Counted from the stretch's first letter, positions 51,314-60,741 are shown. The stretch is 64,000 nt of DNA from Bradyrhizobium sp. BTAi1 (GCF_000015165.1 NC_009485.1:5413501-5477500); one strand, 5' to 3'. Notes: generated by a model not told the origin, from the sequence alone. Made by a program: numbers and translations.

Positions 51314-52309
51314 TCAGTCGTTGTTCGGTTTGTCCTGCAGCGCAAGGCGCGGAGCCTTGCGTTCGACGCTCATGAAACGCAGGCCCCAGCGCGCACTCAG
51401 CGCCGGCCAGAGGCCGCGCGGCGACCACAGCATCGTGCCCACCGCGACGCTCCCCAGGGCAACGAGATACCAGCCTCCCGACAGTCCGAGCTGACCGGTG
51501 ACGATCTCGCGCAGCGCGAAGAACAGCAGCGTGCCGATGATCGGCCCCTCCAACGTTCCAATGCCGCCGATCACGACGATGAACATCATATTGACGACCC
51601 AGCTGACGTCGAACGCCGAAGCGGGACTGAGATAGAGATTGCTGAGAAAGTTGACGGCGCCCGCCGCGCCGCATCCGGCAGCCGAGATGACGAAGACGAT
51701 GAGACGATTGCGCTGGACGTCGACGCCGACGCTCATGGCCGCAACGTCATTGTCGCGCACGCTCATGATCCCGAGACCGAATTCCGATCGCATCAACAGC
51801 AAGAGCCCCGCCGTCGCCGCCAGCGCCAGCACGCTCGCAATCCAGAACAGCGTCGGCTCGAACCAGTCGAGGTCCATCAGGCTGCTGGTCTTGAGCGGCA
51901 GGCCGGCCGTCGCGCCGGTCAGGGATGACTTCGTGACGAGAGTGGCGACGATCTCGGAAAACACCCAAATCCCAATTGAGAAATAGGCATCGCGCAACCG
52001 AAACAGCGGCAGCGCGACCAGCGCTGCCAGGAACGCGGCCGCCAGCGGGGCCAAGGGCAACACCCAATAGGGCGAGACGTTCAACGCCTCAGCTGCGAGG
52101 AACAGAGCGTAAGCACCGGCCGCCACGAAAACCTGATGGCCGAACGAGACAAGACCCGCATAGCCCGCGAGCAGGTTCCACATCTGCGCCATCGTGAGAA
52201 TGAGCAGAGCCTCTGTCCACAGGCGCAGCGCGCCGTCGCCGAGCACGAAGGGTGCACCGGCGCTGAGCAGGATCGACGCGACGACACCGGATACCAGACG
52301 GAGATGCAT
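51314..52309 (-). CDS. ABC transporter permease, LivM type
   Basis: The 331-residue protein has about 9-10 membrane helices and the LivM pattern: GYAGLVSFGHQVFVAAGAYA (about 49-68), FSIGIWVFSEIVATLV, and VIGGIGTLEGPIIGTLLFF near the end. Together with LivH it forms the membrane channel of a branched-chain-amino-acid/amide-type importer. Its ATG comes 2 bases after the LivH stop (TGAcgATG). Confidence 0.92.
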   Translation of the reverse strand: MHLRLVSGVVASILLSAGAPFVLGDGALRLWTEALLILTMAQMWNLLAGYAGLVSFGHQVFVAAGAYALFLAAEALNVSPYWVLPLAPLAAAFLAALVALPLFRLRDAYFSIGIWVFSEIVATLVTKSSLTGATAGLPLKTSSLMDLDWFEPTLFWIASVLALAATAGLLLLMRSEFGLGIMSVRDNDVAAMSVGVDVQRNRLIVFVISAAGCGAAGAVNFLSNLYLSPASAFDVSWVVNMMFIVVIGGIGTLEGPIIGTLLFFALREIVTGQLGLSGGWYLVALGSVAVGTMLWSPRGLWPALSARWGLRFMSVERKAPRLALQDKPNND

Positions 52310-52311
52310 CG

Positions 52312-53178
52312 TCAGCTCCGGCTCGCCACCAGCCCGGACGGGCGGATCAGGATCATGATGAAGAACAGCAAGTGACAATAAAGCAGGCCAGCATTGGGAT
52401 CCCATTTGAGACCGACGAGCTGCGTGACGCCCAGCGCAAGACCACCGATCAACGGCCCCCAGAACGAGCCGATGCCGCCCAGCACCACGACCTCGAACGC
52501 AATGAGCAAGCGTTCGACGCCGGAAAATGGCGTGAAGCTCGCACGCGCTGCGAGAAAGAGGCCGGCGATTGCGCTGAGCGCCACAGACATCGCCATCACG
52601 CAGGCGTACACCCGGTCGGGCTTCACGCCGAACAGTCGAACGATGTCGCGGCGATCGGCTGTTGCGCGAATGATCCGTCCGAATGACGTTCGTTTCAGCA
52701 TCCATTGCAGGAGCAGAAACAGCGCGATCGAGGTGGCGAGCGTCAGCAGCGGCATGACACCGATGTTGATATTGAAGATCGCGATGCTGGCGCGCGACAG
52801 CGACCCGAGTTGCAGCCCGCGCAGATCGGCGCCGAACACCTCCACCATCACGCTGCGCAGGATGATCGACACCCCGAAGGTGAGTAGCAGCGGCGCGAGC
52901 GGATCCGAAGACTGCATGGATCGATTGACGATCCAGCTCTGATACACATAGCCGACACAGAAGGAGAATAGGATGGCGAGGCCAAAAATGATCAGTGGGT
53001 GAAGATCCGGTGCCGCCGCTAAGACGATCACCGCGAAGAAGGCCGCCATCACCATGAACTCGCCTTGGGCGCCGTCGACCACCCGCATGACTCCAAAGAC
53101 GAGGGCAAGCCCGATTCCGATCAGGCCGTAAAGGCCACCCAATAGCAGACCGTTCACCACGGTTTCGATCCACGCCAT
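52312..53178 (-). CDS. ABC transporter permease, LivH type
   Basis: The 288-residue protein begins WIETVVNGLLLGGLYGLIGI, followed by MRVVDGAQGEFMVMAAFF, the typical start of LivH. VVLGGIGSFWGPLIGGLALG near the C-terminus is the conserved loop that contacts the ATPases. The gene starts 17 bases after LivF ends and is coupled to LivM downstream. Confidence 0.92.
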   Translation of the reverse strand: MAWIETVVNGLLLGGLYGLIGIGLALVFGVMRVVDGAQGEFMVMAAFFAVIVLAAAPDLHPLIIFGLAILFSFCVGYVYQSWIVNRSMQSSDPLAPLLLTFGVSIILRSVMVEVFGADLRGLQLGSLSRASIAIFNINIGVMPLLTLATSIALFLLLQWMLKRTSFGRIIRATADRRDIVRLFGVKPDRVYACVMAMSVALSAIAGLFLAARASFTPFSGVERLLIAFEVVVLGGIGSFWGPLIGGLALGVTQLVGLKWDPNAGLLYCHLLFFIMILIRPSGLVASRS

Positions 53179-53195
53179 GCCAACCTGCCCCGCTC

Positions 53196-53894
53196 TCAAG
53201 CGCCGAAATAGGCGCGTGTCAGATCCTCGACCCTCACGGCACCTGCGGCGGTCTCCAGCGAAATCCTGCCCTTGAGCAGGCAATAAAGCCTGTCAGCGGC
53301 GGCGGAGGCGCGCTTCACATCCTGCTCGACCAGCACAAGGGCCGTGCCCTGCTTGCCGATCTGCGCGAATGCCGCATAAATCTGCTCGACCATGAGCGGT
53401 GCCAACCCGAGCGAAATCTCATCACACAGCAGGAGCCGCGGGTTGCAGATCAGCGCCCTGCCGATCGCGACCATCTGTTGCTGGCCGCCCGAGAGGTGAC
53501 GCGGCATCGCGCTACGCCGCTCGGCCAGGATCGGAAACAGTTCGAAGACCCGCTCCAAGGTCCAATACCCGCGGCGCCTGAGCACCTGCCCCATCATCAG
53601 ATTTTCCAACACGGTGAGGCTGTCGAACAACATGCGCCCTTCGGGCACCATGCAGAGTCCTGCGCGCGCGATGTCCTCCGCGGATGCAGCGGAAATCTCG
53701 GCGCCATCGAAGCGGATTCGTCCCTGCTTGCTGGCAATCAGGCCGACAAGCGCGCGCATCATCGTTGTCTTGCCGGCGCCATTCGCACCGACAAGCGCAA
53801 CCACCTCACCTTCGCCGACGCGAAGGTCAAGATCGAAGATGGCCTGGAGATCACCGTGAAAGACGTTCAGCCCGGACACTTCAAGCAACGTCAT
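53196..53894 (-). CDS. ABC transporter ATP-binding protein, LivF type
   Basis: The 232-residue ATPase has Walker A GANGAGKT (36-43), LSGGQQQMVAIGRAL and Walker B LLLCDEISLGLAP, which is the LivF form. The ATG at 53894 overlaps the end of the LivG gene by 14 bases. It powers the LivHM permeases with LivG. Confidence 0.92.
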   Translation of the reverse strand: MTLLEVSGLNVFHGDLQAIFDLDLRVGEGEVVALVGANGAGKTTMMRALVGLIASKQGRIRFDGAEISAASAEDIARAGLCMVPEGRMLFDSLTVLENLMMGQVLRRRGYWTLERVFELFPILAERRSAMPRHLSGGQQQMVAIGRALICNPRLLLCDEISLGLAPLMVEQIYAAFAQIGKQGTALVLVEQDVKRASAAADRLYCLLKGRISLETAAGAVRVEDLTRAYFGA

Positions 53895-54612
53895 CAGCCG
53901 CAAACCCCATATAGATCCGCCTGACCGCGGGACTGTCCATGACCTCGCCCGGCGCGCCTTCGAGCACCTTGCGACCGAAATCGAGCACGAGAATGCGGTC
54001 CGCCACCGCGCGCAGTGCGTGCGGGATGTGCTCGATCCAGATCATGGCGTAACCGGCCTTGACCCCGCCGATCACCTCGGTGAGACGCGCGACCTCCGGC
54101 TCCGTCAAGCCGGCCGCGATTTCATCCAGCAGGATGAGCCGCGGCTGGGATGCCAACGCCTTGGCGAATTCAAGCCGCTTGCGATCAATCAATGGCAGCC
54201 CGCCAGCCAGCAGTTCCGCCTTGGCGAACAGCGCCGTCAGTTGCAGCACCTCGATGGCCGCTTCCGCAGCAGCATCCTCGTGCATTCCGCCGGCAAAGGT
54301 GGCTGCTGCGAGAACGTTTTCGTAGACGGTCAGATGCGGGAAAGGCTGCGGGATCTGAAAAGCCCGGCCGATGCCGCGACGCGCCCGAAGGTGCGGCCGC
54401 AGCCCGGTGATGTCGCTGCCGTCGAGGATGATGCGACCCGAGTCAGGTCGGATCAAGCCCACGATCAGGTTCAGCAGCGTGCTCTTTCCGGCGCCGTTCG
54501 GACCGATCACGCCGAGACATTCCCCCAGTTCGAGCTGAAAACTGAGATCGTCTGCGACCTTGATGGCGCCGAAGCTCTTGCTCAGCGAACTGACGTTCAA
54601 CACTTCGACCAT
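53881..54612 (-). CDS. ABC transporter ATP-binding protein, LivG type
   Basis: The 243-residue ATPase has Walker A GPNGAGKS (37-44) and Walker B RLILLDEIAAGLTEPE. The signature region reads LAGGLPLIDRKRLEFAKAL, a variant of the ABC signature that several LivG-like proteins share. IWIEHIPHALRAVADRILVL is the H-loop region. It lies between the binding-protein gene and LivF in the operon. Confidence 0.92.
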   Translation of the reverse strand: MVEVLNVSSLSKSFGAIKVADDLSFQLELGECLGVIGPNGAGKSTLLNLIVGLIRPDSGRIILDGSDITGLRPHLRARRGIGRAFQIPQPFPHLTVYENVLAAATFAGGMHEDAAAEAAIEVLQLTALFAKAELLAGGLPLIDRKRLEFAKALASQPRLILLDEIAAGLTEPEVARLTEVIGGVKAGYAMIWIEHIPHALRAVADRILVLDFGRKVLEGAPGEVMDSPAVRRIYMGFAADDVA

Positions 54613-54636
54613 GTATCGCGCTCTGCCGCCGGCCGC

Positions 54637-55947
54637 TTACGAGAGCTTTGACAGCAGAGTGAGATCCGACTGTTTGGGAATGAACGGCGCCGTCCCGTTA
54701 TGGACGATCAGCAATTCATATGGCGCCTTGCCTGTCTTCGCCTTGCGCCACTGACCGCCGGCCAGCGAGGTCACGGCAACATTCTTGATCGGGCTGTCCT
54801 TGAAGTTAACGGGACCAACCACGGTCTGCAGGTCGAGGCCGGCGATCGCATCGCGCAGAGATTTTTTGTCCTTCGGATCGCTGTTGCGAAGCGCGGCGAT
54901 CCCGACCTCCCAGAGCGCATGCGCGTAGCCGATCGGCTGCGTCCATTGCCGTCCGGTCGTCTTCTCCCAATCGGCGGCGAGCTCGGCGGCGCTCTGCCCG
55001 GTCAGGGACGACTTGAACGGATAGGCCGGCGTCCACCAGACTTCGGTCGACATTCCGTCGCCCCGGTCGCCCAGGGCATTGACCGCGCTGGGGAACAGAA
55101 ACGCCGCAGCGATCGTACAGATCTGCGGCTTGAAACCGGCCTGCGCCGCCTGATTCCACAGCGTCACCCAATGCGGGCCATAGGCAAATCCGGATACGAT
55201 ATCGACGCCTTCATTCTTGAGCGCCGAGATCTGATTGGAGAAATCATCGGTCGTCAATTTGTAGAGGCCTGCCGGAACTTCGCGATATCCGGCTTGCGCG
55301 AGTCCCGCTGGCAGACCCTCGCTTGGATCTGCAAAGGCCACACCGGGCGAATTGTCGATGTACAGCGTTCCTACTTTCTTGTTGGTCTCCACGGACTGCC
55401 ACATGCCGATGAAGTTCTTCACAACATCATCTGCCCCCCAGAAGAAGTGGAACGTGTAGGGAAAACCCTTGTCCGGCGTCGACTTGCGGGGAAACATCCA
55501 GGCCTGCCAGGGCAACATCGTGGAGATCGCCGGAACACCACGCGCGTCGGCGAGTTCTCCGACCGGGATCTGCGCATCGCCATCCTGCACGAGAATGAGA
55601 TCGCACTTCTCTCTGAGCACGAGCTCGCTCGCCACAGTCGCAGATCGGTTCGGCTCCGACTGATTGTCCCTGATCACAAGTTCGACATTGTAGGTCTTGC
55701 CGCCGATCTTGAGGCCATCCTTGAGATGGGTCTTCATGCGCTCCTGAATCCAGGGATCCGGCTCCGCAAACGGCGCACGAATGCCTGACAAGCACCCCAC
55801 CCAACCGATCTTGATCGTGCTCGAGGCGGCATTGGCAATGTTGGCGAACGTCACGCTGCCCGAGCCGGCGAGCCCGAGCGCACCCGCCGCCTTGAGCAAC
55901 TGCCGGCGGCTCATGCGGCGGCCCACCTTCGTCGAAGACTTGATCAT
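54637..55947 (-). CDS. ABC transporter substrate-binding protein (branched-chain/amide type), Tat-exported
   Basis: The 436-residue protein has a Tat-like signal, SRRQLLKAAGALGLAGSG (RR at 14-15). The mature part begins STIKIGWVGCLSGIRAPFAE, as in type 1 periplasmic binding folds for amino acids, urea or short amides. It is the first gene of the operon with LivGFHM and the amidase. Its ligand is not determined; the amidase suggests an amide. The ATG at 55947 follows GTGGGTGAT. Confidence 0.92.
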   Translation of the reverse strand: MIKSSTKVGRRMSRRQLLKAAGALGLAGSGSVTFANIANAASSTIKIGWVGCLSGIRAPFAEPDPWIQERMKTHLKDGLKIGGKTYNVELVIRDNQSEPNRSATVASELVLREKCDLILVQDGDAQIPVGELADARGVPAISTMLPWQAWMFPRKSTPDKGFPYTFHFFWGADDVVKNFIGMWQSVETNKKVGTLYIDNSPGVAFADPSEGLPAGLAQAGYREVPAGLYKLTTDDFSNQISALKNEGVDIVSGFAYGPHWVTLWNQAAQAGFKPQICTIAAAFLFPSAVNALGDRGDGMSTEVWWTPAYPFKSSLTGQSAAELAADWEKTTGRQWTQPIGYAHALWEVGIAALRNSDPKDKKSLRDAIAGLDLQTVVGPVNFKDSPIKNVAVTSLAGGQWRKAKTGKAPYELLIVHNGTAPFIPKQSDLTLLSKLS

Positions 55948-56264
55948 ATCACCCACGGATGTTCTCCCCAGAGATCTGGTCGAATGCAAGCTCGCCGGCG
56001 CCCCGGCTTGACAGACGCGCTTTCCCGGTCGCGGCTCGCCCCTGGGCGGCCGCGCCATACGCATGCTCTCAAGATGACGAAGTTATGAACGGACCACACA
56101 GACGTGTTATCCGAAATCGGCAACGGATCGCTGCATCAGCGAAAAATCCTCCAGGAGCCGATCGAAGCGGCGATGGCCCGTGGGGAGAGGCGCGCACCGC
56201 AGCAGGCATGGAGCGCGGGGCCGCGCACATCATGTTTTGCGGTCGAGCCGGCGTGAAACGACGA
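55948..56264. other. Gap between AraC-type regulator and uptake operon
   Basis: These 317 bp should hold the operon promoter and an AraC-type operator, but I see no clear direct repeats or -35/-10 pair. No gene is supported. Confidence 0.5.
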
Positions 56265-57317
56265 TTAGTCCCGCTTCGCCCGTGCCCCGAACCGCCGAAA
56301 AGTTTCGGAGGGCAGCTCGCCGAACAACCCACGATAGTAGGACGTAAAGCGGCTCCAATGCCAGAACCCCCACCGCGCCGCGATATCTCCGATCGAGGGC
56401 TGCACGCTGTTGCCGGCCAATGCCCGCAGTTCACGGCGAACGGCGTTGAGTCGAACCACACGCAGGAATTGCGTCGGGGCCAACCCGAATGCTCCCTGAA
56501 AGCCGTCCTGCAAGCTCCGGCGGCTGACACCGAGTTGCCGGCACAGATCGGAAATGGTCGGCGCCGCGTCTGGACAGGCCAGAACGAGCTCCCGGGCGCG
56601 ATCTGCCAAGCGGCGTTGCAAGGTCAAGCTCGTCAACGACCGTCGTCGCGACACGCGCAAAGATCGCATAAAGGCATGCAACAAATCGTCCTCGAGCGTG
56701 CGCCGGCATTGTTCGAAATCCAAAACCCGCTCGGTGATGCCGCTGTCGCCGCAAAGCTGGAGACTCACATCCTTGACGATCGACAGACTCGTCGGCTCGA
56801 GTTGCAGACAAGCAAGTTGTCGCTTGCTGATCAGCGTGTCGGCCAATTCGGATTCGCCGAGCTCTGTCAACCAACGCAGGAGGTGGGCCTTGTCGACCGC
56901 CAAGCTCGCGACATCGAGATATTGCGGGGTCCGAATGGACGGAAGGATTCCGCCGCCGAGCAGACAAGGGTCTGGGTACCCGATCATGTGGCCATTGACG
57001 TAGCCCGGCCCGGACGCCTGCAGAGGCTGCGAGAAAACGATCTGATCGTCGCCTGTCTCCACTTCCTTCAACAGCGCCTGCGTCGTCCGCTCGCGAATGA
57101 ATTGAATATTGTCGAGATGCAGCCCAGCAACCTCGGCTTTCAGCCGCCCCGGCGAGAGTTGCTGCAGGCGAATTTTCCATCCGCCCAGACTCTTCACCTG
57201 ATCGAGGGCATCCTCCGATTGCCGCAATACGAAGCGTGGCGCGAACGTCTGTAGAGGCTGGGATTCAGGCGGCACTGACAGTCCCTCCGGTCGTAGGGCG
57301 CTTTTCCGCATGGTCAT
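56265..57317 (-). CDS. AraC-family transcriptional regulator
   Basis: The 350-residue protein has a C-terminal AraC double helix-turn-helix: ISDLCRQLGVSRRSLQDGF and IGDIAARWGFWHWSRFTSYY, followed by FGELPSETFRRF. The long N-terminal sensor domain resembles EutR-like members. It is encoded in the same direction immediately upstream of the uptake operon and most likely controls it. ATGs at 57317 and 57311 both fit. Confidence 0.9.
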   Translation of the reverse strand: MTMRKSALRPEGLSVPPESQPLQTFAPRFVLRQSEDALDQVKSLGGWKIRLQQLSPGRLKAEVAGLHLDNIQFIRERTTQALLKEVETGDDQIVFSQPLQASGPGYVNGHMIGYPDPCLLGGGILPSIRTPQYLDVASLAVDKAHLLRWLTELGESELADTLISKRQLACLQLEPTSLSIVKDVSLQLCGDSGITERVLDFEQCRRTLEDDLLHAFMRSLRVSRRRSLTSLTLQRRLADRARELVLACPDAAPTISDLCRQLGVSRRSLQDGFQGAFGLAPTQFLRVVRLNAVRRELRALAGNSVQPSIGDIAARWGFWHWSRFTSYYRGLFGELPSETFRRFGARAKRD

Positions 57318-57628
57318 GCGAGTTGCACGCTCAACTCTCCGGCGATCAGCAAAGCGCCCCCAGCTCGACGCAGATGCGGATCCTGAAGTCCGGATGCCGA
57401 TCGCAAACGCTAGCCTTGATGCCAGCAATAATCAATAAGGCCGGAACACCGCCGATCGGGGCTGGCGCAGGGTGCGAGGAGCGCACGGACCGCGCCCCGG
57501 GCGAGGCGGCAATGCACCTCTCTTGTGCGCCTGCAACTGCAGGGATCAGTCCGCACCGGCTCGGCTCATCAAGAGTCCCGCCGCCGCGGCCGGATCATTC
57601 TCATCAGCACGGCCGCGGCGTGCTGATC
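57318..57628. other. Gap upstream of the AraC gene, no gene seen
   Basis: The 311-bp region between the GST gene end and the AraC gene start holds only unsupported frames. No repeat or terminator stands out. Confidence 0.5.
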
Positions 57629-58288
57629 TCAGGCCGCTCCCGCACCGGCCATCAAGCGCGCCATGGTGGTGGCCTGGAAGCTCGGCCGTGCCTCCAGCCG
57701 TTCGATCCACGCGACGAGATTGGAATAAGCGGCGGTCAAGCTCGTCCATTCCGGCGTCAACGACAAGAAGCTCGCCTGCGGCGCGACCTGGAGGTCGGCG
57801 AGCGACAGCTGCCCGCCGGCCATGAAGGGCTGGTCTCCGAGCAGCCGCGACAGCTCCGCGAACACGGTCCGGGCCTGCGGCATGGCACGCTCGATCACAG
57901 CTTCATCCGGCGTGGTGCCGAAGAGCTGCGGGCCGACGATGCGCTGAAAGGCGGTGACGCTGCAGACACCTTGAAACAGGTACCAGTCGCTGATGTTCAT
58001 CACCTGATCCATCCGCGCCGCCTGCCTCAGATCGGCGGGCGTCAGGACAGGCTCGGGACACACGCGATCGAGATAGCGCAGGATGGCCTGGGTCTCGTAG
58101 AGCACGAAGCCGTCGTGATCGAGCGTCGGCACGCGGCCGAACGGATGGCGCGCGAGATGAGCCGGCGTGTTGGAGTCGCCCGGCGCCAGCGCCGCGAGCC
58201 GATACCGTGCGCCTTTCTCTTCCAGCGCAATCAGCACGCTGCGCCCAAACGGACTTCCCGGCACGGAGTGAACGACGAACTCGGACAT
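57629..58288 (-). CDS. Glutathione S-transferase family protein
   Basis: The 219-residue protein has the thioredoxin-like N-domain, with SPFGRSVLIALEEKG and the cis-Pro region GRVPTLDHDGFVLYETQAIL (glutathione-binding, ends in E-T/S). A helical C-domain follows with LSLADLQVAP. It conjugates glutathione to small electrophiles or acts as a reductase. GTGGAGATCGTG precedes the ATG. It follows the ArsR and SRPBCC genes in the same direction and may be co-transcribed with them. Confidence 0.9.
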   Translation of the reverse strand: MSEFVVHSVPGSPFGRSVLIALEEKGARYRLAALAPGDSNTPAHLARHPFGRVPTLDHDGFVLYETQAILRYLDRVCPEPVLTPADLRQAARMDQVMNISDWYLFQGVCSVTAFQRIVGPQLFGTTPDEAVIERAMPQARTVFAELSRLLGDQPFMAGGQLSLADLQVAPQASFLSLTPEWTSLTAAYSNLVAWIERLEARPSFQATTMARLMAGAGAA

Positions 58289-58316
58289 CACGATCTCCAC
58301 GTTGATGATGAGTTGC

Positions 58317-58802
58317 TCAAGACGGCCTAGCCTGGTGTTCCGCCTCTGCCACGAAGCGCTGCAGGAGGCCCGGCCAGCCGCCATCCACATCCCTGCGCAT
58401 CGATGCGCCGGCCGCCTCGCCCATCGTCTCGAATCTGTGGTGCAGCAGCTCGACCCGCGTTGTCTCGGCGGTCTCGGCGAAGAAGCGCACATCGACCTCC
58501 GAACGCATCGCCGCATCCGGCTTCCATTGCGCATCGACCTGCCACAGCATGACGAAGCGATGCGGCGGCTCCCAGAGCGTAATGGTCGCGACCGCCGTCT
58601 CGGTACCGTCCTCGGCGATCTCCAGCCAACGGCCGCCGAGCCTGGGCTGCATCAGCACTTTGCTGATCGGCTTTCGGCCGACGCCATGCGTATGCGGCCA
58701 CCATTGCGTCAGACCGCTGGTGAAGACCGCGAAGGCATGGTCGATCGGCGCCCTGACACGGACCTGCTTCTGCACCGGCGCGATCATCGCTCGCTCATTC
58801 AT
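58317..58802 (-). CDS. SRPBCC (AHSA1-like) domain protein
   Basis: The 161-residue protein shows VRVRAPIDHAFAVFTSGLTQ at the start and LGGRWLEIAEDGTE, a pattern of the AHSA1/START-like fold that forms a hydrophobic cavity. ALITLWEPPHRFVMLW-like segment ATITLWEPPHRFVMLWQ continues the fold. Its start overlaps the ArsR gene by 8 bases; ArsR-SRPBCC pairs are a common two-gene unit. Ligand unknown. Confidence 0.88.
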   Translation of the reverse strand: MNERAMIAPVQKQVRVRAPIDHAFAVFTSGLTQWWPHTHGVGRKPISKVLMQPRLGGRWLEIAEDGTETAVATITLWEPPHRFVMLWQVDAQWKPDAAMRSEVDVRFFAETAETTRVELLHHRFETMGEAAGASMRRDVDGGWPGLLQRFVAEAEHQARPS

Positions 58803-59124
58803 CCGTCTTGCCTTTCATCTGCCGGTGCGATCGCTCCGCTTCGATCTTGAACGCCAGCAGGGCATCGTCCCAGAAGCCATCGAGCCACTCACGCAGCTCG
58901 GCGAGCCCTTCCCTTCGCAGCGCGTAGATGCGACGGGCGCCTTCGCTGTGCTCCTCGACCAGGCCAGCGTCCTTCAACACCTTCAAATGCTGCGACACCG
59001 CGGGCCGCGACACCGGCAATCCCGCCGCAATGGCGTTGACCGGCCGAGGGCCGTCGCGAAGGCGCTCGAACACCTGCCGCCGCGTCGGATCTGCAAGCAC
59101 GGTCAATGCCGTTCCGTAAGCCAT
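58795..59124 (-). CDS. ArsR-family transcriptional regulator
   Basis: The 109-residue protein has the winged helix LADPTRRQVFERLRDGPRPV and SRPAVSQHLKVLKDAGLVEE. It lacks the metal-binding CxC of ArsR/SmtB sensors, so it belongs to the non-metal, SRPBCC-linked group. Two overlapping inverted repeats at the start codon suggest autorepression. Confidence 0.92.
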   Translation of the reverse strand: MAYGTALTVLADPTRRQVFERLRDGPRPVNAIAAGLPVSRPAVSQHLKVLKDAGLVEEHSEGARRIYALRREGLAELREWLDGFWDDALLAFKIEAERSHRQMKGKTDE

Positions 59125-59148
59125 GACTTACCGTAAGTTACGGCTTAC
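59118..59148. promoter_or_regulatory. ArsR-type operator with overlapping inverted repeats
   Basis: GTAAGCCATGACTTAC, CCGTAAGTTACGG (59131-59143) and GTAAGTTACGGCTTAC (59133-59148) overlap each other and the ATG of the ArsR gene (59124). The repeated half-site is GTAAG/CTTAC. This is the expected layout for self-repression of the ArsR-SRPBCC-GST operon. Confidence 0.55.
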
Positions 59149-59314
59149 ATCATGTCAAGCGCGTCGCCAAAGCAAGGCCGAGCAGATCTCACCACCGGCA
59201 GTTGCAGCGGGAAACCATTTGGTAACCAAACTGCCAGCAAGTTGGAGCCGAGGGTCGCCGCCAGCCGAGTCGACGGCATGCAACGCGTGCAGCGGTCATC
59301 GCTGGAGAGGACAC

Positions 59315-60715
59315 ATGCTGGGTTTCCGCAGCCGCAAGAACGACCAAACGGATGCTCCTGCCCTGTTGGACGCCGCGCTCGAGGCCTTCCAGGACACTTT
59401 GGCGCAGTGCCTCGACGACTGGGCCGCGGGCAAGCTCGACCGCGACGTCGCCGATCTCAACGCGGCAGCGCTGCGCGCCAAGATCAAGCCTGAACTCATC
59501 GAGGCAATCCATCGCCTGAGCACTGCGCTTGCCGCGCGCGCCTCCCAGGATCTGGATTCCATCGTCGATCTCTGCATCAACAGCAACGAGGCCTCGATCA
59601 GCGCCGCGCGCCTGATCGGCGCCTCGAACAATCAATCGGAGCGCTGCCAGAGTCTTGCCTCCGCGTCGGTCGAGCTGCAGGCCTCGGTCCAGACCATCAG
59701 CGCGACGACGACCGTAGCAGCCAATGAGGCGGCCGCGACCAGGCGGGCGGTGGAGGATAGCGTGACGGCGGTGCGTCACACGCTGCAGACCATGAACGGA
59801 ATTGCGAGCTCGGTGCGGGACACCTCGTCCAAGATCGCCGATCTCAGCGCGGCCTCGGCAGAGATCGGCTCGATCGTCGGCACCATCGATGCGATCGCCA
59901 ATCAGACCAATCTGCTGGCGCTGAACGCCACCATCGAAGCCGCACGCGCGGGCGAGTTCGGCAGGGGTTTTGCCGTCGTCGCCGCCGAGGTGAAGAACCT
60001 GTCACAGCAGACCACGAAGGCCACCGAGGACATCAAGGGCCGCATCGAACGGCTGCAGGCGGAGATGAGCGGCATCGTCGAGGCGATGGCCGGCGGAGCC
60101 AAGGCCGTCGAGATCGGCATGACCGAAATGACCAATCTGGCACAGACCATCGACGAGGCCGGAACCCGCACCGCCATGGTCAGCGCCAAGATGGACGAGA
60201 TCTCCGGCATTCTCACCGAGCAGAACGCGGCCACCGACGAGGTGGCGCAGGGCATCACCCTCATCGCGGATCTGGCCACGGCCAATGCGAACGAGGTGAT
60301 GTCGCTGGCCGACACGATGGGCAAGACCGATGCGAAGGTCGGCAACATGCTGAACGAGATCGCCAAGCTCTCACTCGACAATCAGGTGGTGCGGCTCGCC
60401 AAGGCCGACCACGTGATCTGGAAGAAGCGGCTGGTCGACATGTCCGTCGGTCGGCTGCAGCTCAGGACCGACGAACTCAGTGACCATCACAATTGCCGTC
60501 TCGGCAAATGGTACTATGGCGAGGCCGGCCAGCGCCTCGCCGGCGACGCCGCATTCCGCCGCCTCGAACGCCCGCATGAAGCGGTGCACCGCCACGGCAA
60601 GGAAGCCGCGCGGCTGTTCAGCGCGGGCCACATCGACGAGGCGCTCAACGAGATCGGCAAGGTCGAGATCGCCTCGACCGAGGTGCTGGCGGCGCTGGAT
60701 CAGATCAGAGTATAA
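59315..60715 (+). CDS. Cytoplasmic methyl-accepting chemotaxis protein with CZB domain
   Basis: The 466-residue protein has no membrane helix. The highly conserved signalling tip is DAIANQTNLLALNATIEAAR and GRGFAVVAAEVKNLSQQ. The C-terminal ~110 residues are a chemoreceptor zinc-binding (CZB) domain, with His in KADHVIWKKRL, Cys in HHNCRLGKWYYGEAG and two His in RPHEAVHRHGKEA. CZB domains bind zinc and respond to redox or hypochlorous acid in studied cases. CTGGAGAGGACAC directly before the ATG at 59315 supports this start. Confidence 0.93.
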   Translation: MLGFRSRKNDQTDAPALLDAALEAFQDTLAQCLDDWAAGKLDRDVADLNAAALRAKIKPELIEAIHRLSTALAARASQDLDSIVDLCINSNEASISAARLIGASNNQSERCQSLASASVELQASVQTISATTTVAANEAAATRRAVEDSVTAVRHTLQTMNGIASSVRDTSSKIADLSAASAEIGSIVGTIDAIANQTNLLALNATIEAARAGEFGRGFAVVAAEVKNLSQQTTKATEDIKGRIERLQAEMSGIVEAMAGGAKAVEIGMTEMTNLAQTIDEAGTRTAMVSAKMDEISGILTEQNAATDEVAQGITLIADLATANANEVMSLADTMGKTDAKVGNMLNEIAKLSLDNQVVRLAKADHVIWKKRLVDMSVGRLQLRTDELSDHHNCRLGKWYYGEAGQRLAGDAAFRRLERPHEAVHRHGKEAARLFSAGHIDEALNEIGKVEIASTEVLAALDQIRV

Positions 60716-60741
60716 GCCTCGTCTCGCATAGTCTCTTGCAG

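Noticed and set aside
49668..51494. Plus-strand ORF of 608 codons opposite the amidase gene
   Set aside because: The minus strand carries a full amidase with its catalytic triad; the plus-strand product is low-complexity and His/Arg/Gln-rich.
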